In this document: positions 61,383-64,000 of the stretch, piece by piece
How the letters are laid out: each line of letters begins with the position of its first letter
How positions within the stretch are numbered: position 1 is the stretch's first letter
Assembly: GCA_004367505.1 (NCBI GenBank)
Contig: SFCB01000014.1
Coordinates: forward strand, 1-64,000
Direction of reading: 5' to 3'
Source of the DNA: Chloroflexi bacterium OHK40
GTDB lineage: Bacteria; Chloroflexota; Chloroflexia; Chloroflexales; Chloroflexaceae
Length of the DNA stretch: 64,000 bases
Position numbers and translations under genes: made by a program
Notes under the pieces: model-generated
What the model was told of the DNA's origin: nothing
Database searches by the model: none
What the model saw: only the letters and a program-made list of their open reading frames with translations

Positions 61383-62315
61383 ATGACACGGCTTCCACTG
61401 CCGCCCCGGTTGGCCAGCGACTTGCAACAGGTCGAGCAGATCCTGGCTGAGCGTACCCGTAGCCGCGCGGCGGTGATCAGTGTGGCGGGCACACGCTTGC
61501 TCCAACCCGGATCGGACCGGACGCGAGCCGCGCTGGTGCTGCTCGCCGCCGGGGTGAGCCAGTACCGCCTGGAGCGGGTGATCCACGCCGCCGCCGCGGT
61601 GGAACTGATCTACGCCGCCACCAGCACCCATGATGCGCTCATCGACGAGGCCGATCGGCGCCGCGGCACGATCAGGACGGGCGAGTGGGGGCACGGCGTC
61701 GCGCTGATGGTAGGCGACTATCTGTTCGCCCTGGCCGCCGGTGAGATGGCCCAGGCCCCCGACCCACGCGTGATCAGCTACTACGCGCAGGCGGTGATGC
61801 GGATCAGCGAGAGCGCGCTGGCCCCACCGCCGCGTGTGGACCAGCCCGACCCCGCGCGGCACCTGGAGCGGCTTGATGGTGAGGCGAGCCTGGTGGCGGC
61901 AGCGTGCCGAGCCGGGGGCGCCTGTGTGGGCGCGCCAACCGAACACCTGGAGGCCCTCAGCCGGCTCGGCTATGCCTTCGGGCTCGCGCTACGCCTCACC
62001 ACGGAACTACGCGACTTTGAGGAGCCCGTAGGAGACGGCCAGATCCCCGCCAGCCTGAGATCCGGAGTTGTCACGCTGCCGCTACTGTACGCTGCACAGT
62101 CGGGCAATGCTCAACAACTGGCCGCCGCCTTCGATAGCGGCCAGTCGACAGCACTGGCCCGGGTCGCCGAGGTTGTGCGGCTCCATGGCATGGGCCCGAC
62201 CCACACCGCCATCGCCGGTTACCTCCAGGAGGCCGAACTCGCCCTCGCCACCCTCCCCTCCGGGCCAGGCCGGGACGACCTGGCCCGCGCCGTGCGTTCC
62301 CTGGTCCACCAGTGA
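61383..62315 (+). CDS. Polyprenyl-synthase-like protein with degenerate active site
   Basis: A 310-residue all-alpha protein of the trans-isoprenyl diphosphate synthase family: AAAVELIYAATSTHDALIDEADRRRG cut at about residues 71-95 is the helix D region. The first Asp-rich motif DDxxD reads HDALID (Asp84-Ala85), the lysine of the KTA motif is replaced in LDGEASLVA, and the second DDxxD region reads LTTELRDF (205-212). Thus most Mg/diphosphate ligands are gone while the fold is intact. It may be a non-catalytic partner subunit of a prenyl synthase, or have a new function. The upstream ribosome site is weak. Confidence 0.75.
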   Translation: MTRLPLPPRLASDLQQVEQILAERTRSRAAVISVAGTRLLQPGSDRTRAALVLLAAGVSQYRLERVIHAAAAVELIYAATSTHDALIDEADRRRGTIRTGEWGHGVALMVGDYLFALAAGEMAQAPDPRVISYYAQAVMRISESALAPPPRVDQPDPARHLERLDGEASLVAAACRAGGACVGAPTEHLEALSRLGYAFGLALRLTTELRDFEEPVGDGQIPASLRSGVVTLPLLYAAQSGNAQQLAAAFDSGQSTALARVAEVVRLHGMGPTHTAIAGYLQEAELALATLPSGPGRDDLARAVRSLVHQ

Positions 62316-62345
62316 AAAAACTCTCACCCTGATCTCAGCCCTCAG

Positions 62346-62358
62346 ACCATTGGTCTTC
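62346..62358. promoter_or_regulatory. Palindrome upstream of the small membrane protein gene
   Basis: AGACCA-T-TGGTCT, a perfect six-base inverted repeat, overlapping a possible -35 (TTGGTC, 62353-62358) with TATAG-like sequence about 17 bases on. Confidence 0.3.
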
Positions 62359-62411
62359 AGGTTGGCTCGCTACACTATAGGAAGACTGGCGTAGTGTAGG
62401 AGCTTGACCAA

Positions 62412-62738
62412 ATGCGAGAACTATTCACACCCTTCAGCGGCCCGCTGCGCATGCTACGGCGCGCGCTGGGGTTTTTCTTTCTGGGTGTCGGCCTGCTCGG
62501 CGCCGCACTGCCGATCATTCCCGGCTGGCCGGGTTTCATTCTCGCCATACTGCTGCTCGGCCGACGCGACCGGACGCTGCGCCAGTTGCATGTGCTGGCA
62601 CGGCGGAGCCTCCGCGCCCTGCGCCGCGCACCCCATCCCCATGTGCGCCCGGTGGGCCTCTGGCTCTCCGACCAGTATCTCACCATGCGGCGCGCCATTA
62701 CTCCTCACATCATCGCTGCTGAGCGCGTGTTCGGGTAG
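62412..62738 (+). CDS. Small membrane protein, PGPGW/DUF454-like
   Basis: A 108-residue protein with two hydrophobic helices (about 16-36 and 40-52) joined by LPIIPGWPGF, the conserved proline-glycine turn of PGPGW/DUF454 (YbaN-like) proteins, then a basic arginine-rich tail. Function unknown. AGGAG (62398-62402) lies nine bases before the ATG. It stands 96 bases after the polyprenyl-synthase-like gene. Confidence 0.7.
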   Translation: MRELFTPFSGPLRMLRRALGFFFLGVGLLGAALPIIPGWPGFILAILLLGRRDRTLRQLHVLARRSLRALRRAPHPHVRPVGLWLSDQYLTMRRAITPHIIAAERVFG

Positions 62739-62785
62739 CTACCCTCGCCCGTTCCTGGCTCGGCGAGCCATGGAACCCGGTTGCT

Positions 62786-62839
62786 CTTTCGGTACCTCGT
62801 ACACGCAGCATGGTGAATTGCTGTGCATGCGACCGAAAG
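62786..62839. ncRNA. Possible structured element
   Basis: CTTTCGGT (62786-62793) pairs with ACCGAAAG (62832-62839), and inside lies CAGCA pairing with TGCTG. It follows the small membrane protein gene and could be its terminator or a small structured RNA; GGCTCG-G-CGAGCC (62757-62769) is a second hairpin just before it. Confidence 0.25.
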
Positions 62840-62914
62840 GCCGTTGCGATTCCATGGAGCCGATGCGCTGGCAGACGGTTGGTCCCTGCCCTTCGCCCGT
62901 GCGCCCCAGGCCCC

Positions 62915-63127
62915 CTACCGCTCGCGCTGCCGCCCGATCGCCCAGCCCAGGGCCAGGCCACCCAGGCCCACCAGCAGCATTCCCACCAGAACCCCCACAC
63001 CCAGATGGCGCCAGCCGAACGGCCCACCGAGCACCCACCAGGCCACCAGGGTGGGCAGGCCCACCAGCGCCAGCGCCAGGAGCACCAGGGGGAGCGCGCC
63101 CCGGATAAAGAGCAACAACCGCCGCAT
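62915..63127 (-). CDS. Small membrane protein of unknown function
   Basis: About 70 residues with two hydrophobic helices (LPLVLLALALVGLPTLVAWW and LGVGVLVGMLLVGLGGLALG) and basic ends. GGAAGG lies nine bases before ATG 63127. No family recognised; it is 50 bases downstream of the lipase-like gene and may be co-transcribed. Confidence 0.5.
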   Translation of the reverse strand: MRRLLLFIRGALPLVLLALALVGLPTLVAWWVLGGPFGWRHLGVGVLVGMLLVGLGGLALGWAIGRQRER

Positions 63128-63177
63128 TGGCCCGTGCCTTCCGCAGGCGCCGGTGAGCCACACTGACCCCGCGACCC

Positions 63178-64000
63178 TCACTTCAACGCCTGGAGCTGAG
63201 TGATCAGCGCCTCCGCCATCGCCTCGTCCTCAGGGCCAAGCGCTCGCAGGGCCAGCAGGCTGAGTGCATCGGCCTGGTCTGCCGGGTCGCCCGCGCCCAT
63301 CGCGTCGCCCACCGGGTCGGCGCTCGCCCCGAGCAGGCTGCCGCTGCCCGCCGCGAGCGCGCCGCGCAGTTTCGCAACCGCATCAGCAGCCGTAGCCTGC
63401 GCGTCGAGGTGCACCTCCGGCGGCGTTGTGCTGTCGTGCACCACTACCTCGTAGACGAGCGTGGTTCCCGCCGCTACCCGCCCTTCGACCGTGCTGATCG
63501 GGGTAGCAGATGCCTGCGGCACAGGCTCACCGCCTCCCAGAATGGTCACACCCTCGGCGCTGATGATCATCGCCCCGATACTGAAGGTTCCGGTGGCGGT
63601 GCCATTCAGCCGGATGCGGTACGAGCCCGCCGGGGGGTTGGGGATCACCGCGATGTTCAGGTGCTTACCACGGTGGCCGTGGTCGCGCGCGCGCACCCGG
63701 CGCCGGCGGACGGATACTTCGCCCTCAACAGGCACGGCGCCGAGAACACCGGCCGGCCCGATCGGCGGGCCGCCAGGGGTCTCCACGACCATCGTCACCG
63801 GCGAGGCCGTCATCACCACCAGCTGCGTCTCCTGCACGGGGGCCTCGCCGAGGGTAGGCGTCGCCACACCAAGCTCGCCGAAGAGCCGGGTGAGCACGGC
63901 GGGGTGATCGGGAAGCGCGCTGTGAGCAACGCCGGGCAAGGGTGGCAGGTTCTCGGCCTTCGGGTGGGCAAGCGCGGCGCTCTCCGTCAGCACCGTGCCG
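63178..64000 (-). CDS. C-terminal part of a lipase-like alpha/beta hydrolase (cut by window edge)
   Basis: 274 codons are visible; the frame stays open to the last base, so the N-terminus lies outside the window. The first residues read GTVLTESAALAHPK, like the Asp-Gly-Thr-Val step near the catalytic Asp of lipases related to LCAT/PGAP1. GVAHSALPDHPAVL follows, with the histidine expected of the triad. The remaining 220 residues are a beta-rich domain (PAGSYRIRLNGTATGTFSIG) and a helical C-terminus. It is probably a secreted or membrane-associated esterase; the assignment rests on a short stretch. Confidence 0.55.
   Translation of the reverse strand, partial: GTVLTESAALAHPKAENLPPLPGVAHSALPDHPAVLTRLFGELGVATPTLGEAPVQETQLVVMTASPVTMVVETPGGPPIGPAGVLGAVPVEGEVSVRRRRVRARDHGHRGKHLNIAVIPNPPAGSYRIRLNGTATGTFSIGAMIISAEGVTILGGGEPVPQASATPISTVEGRVAAGTTLVYEVVVHDSTTPPEVHLDAQATAADAVAKLRGALAAGSGSLLGASADPVGDAMGAGDPADQADALSLLALRALGPEDEAMAEALITQLQALK

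Noticed and set aside
1-64000. Insertion sequences, integrases or prophage genes
   Set aside because: No transposase, integrase, terminase or structural phage protein was recognised, although one locus (7.2-7.9 kb) shows gene decay.

Overview
The window comes from a GC-rich filamentous anoxygenic phototroph of the Chloroflexota, most likely the Chloroflexales. The diagnostic genes are a type-II photosynthetic reaction-centre pair, pufL and pufM (9161-11080, minus strand). They are separate genes as in Chloroflexus, not fused as in Roseiflexus, and PufM carries the His-to-Leu change at the accessory-bacteriochlorophyll ligand known from Chloroflexus. No light-harvesting, cytochrome or bacteriochlorophyll genes lie nearby.

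Layout. 1-9000: an ornithine-cyclodeaminase-family gene, UDP-glucose dehydrogenase, tRNA-Val(CAC), a GH38 alpha-mannosidase, a Uma2-type nuclease gene beside a broken Ser/Thr kinase remnant, tRNA-Gly(GCC), hairpin repeats and a small membrane protein. 9000-14500: pufLM behind a near-consensus promoter, an MFS transporter and a GT4 glycosyltransferase. 14460-24800: a first surface-polysaccharide block on the minus strand with a secreted GH39-like hydrolase, a GT2, a Wzz-like chain-length protein, two polytopic membrane proteins, a WcaJ-type initiating phosphoglycosyltransferase and a WecG/TagA transferase. 24892-43805: seventeen tightly packed minus-strand genes, several overlapping by 1-8 bases, for making, decorating, polymerising and flipping a polysaccharide. 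They include a NeuB / KdsC-type phosphatase / SDR / aldehyde dehydrogenase / NeuA / transketolase set that suggests an unusual CMP-activated ulosonic acid. 43910-47326: two more secreted GH39-like hydrolases. 47480-64000: a small strongly expressed-looking ORF, a HAD-IIA phosphatase, a HerA-type ATPase, 6-phosphogluconolactonase, a phosphotransferase-fold protein lacking its catalytic residues, two large Agl23/TIGR03663-type membrane proteins (one fused to an NHL propeller), a penicillin-acylase-family hydrolase, a degenerate polyprenyl-synthase-like protein, small membrane proteins and a truncated lipase-like gene at the right edge.

How the genes fit together (inference). UDP-glucuronate from Ugd, a lipid-linked first sugar from the WcaJ-type enzyme, and later sugars from the GT2, GT4, GT26 and capsule-type transferases would give a repeat unit. 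It would carry methyl and acyl groups and probably a NeuB-derived acid, be flipped by the Wzx-like protein, polymerised by the O-antigen-ligase-like protein under Wzz-like control, and trimmed outside the cell by the GH39-like enzymes, by analogy with PslG in the Psl system. The most novel candidates are the ulosonic-acid pathway, the hydrolase paralogues with surface repeats, the propeller-fused membrane protein, and two enzymes that have lost their catalytic motifs.
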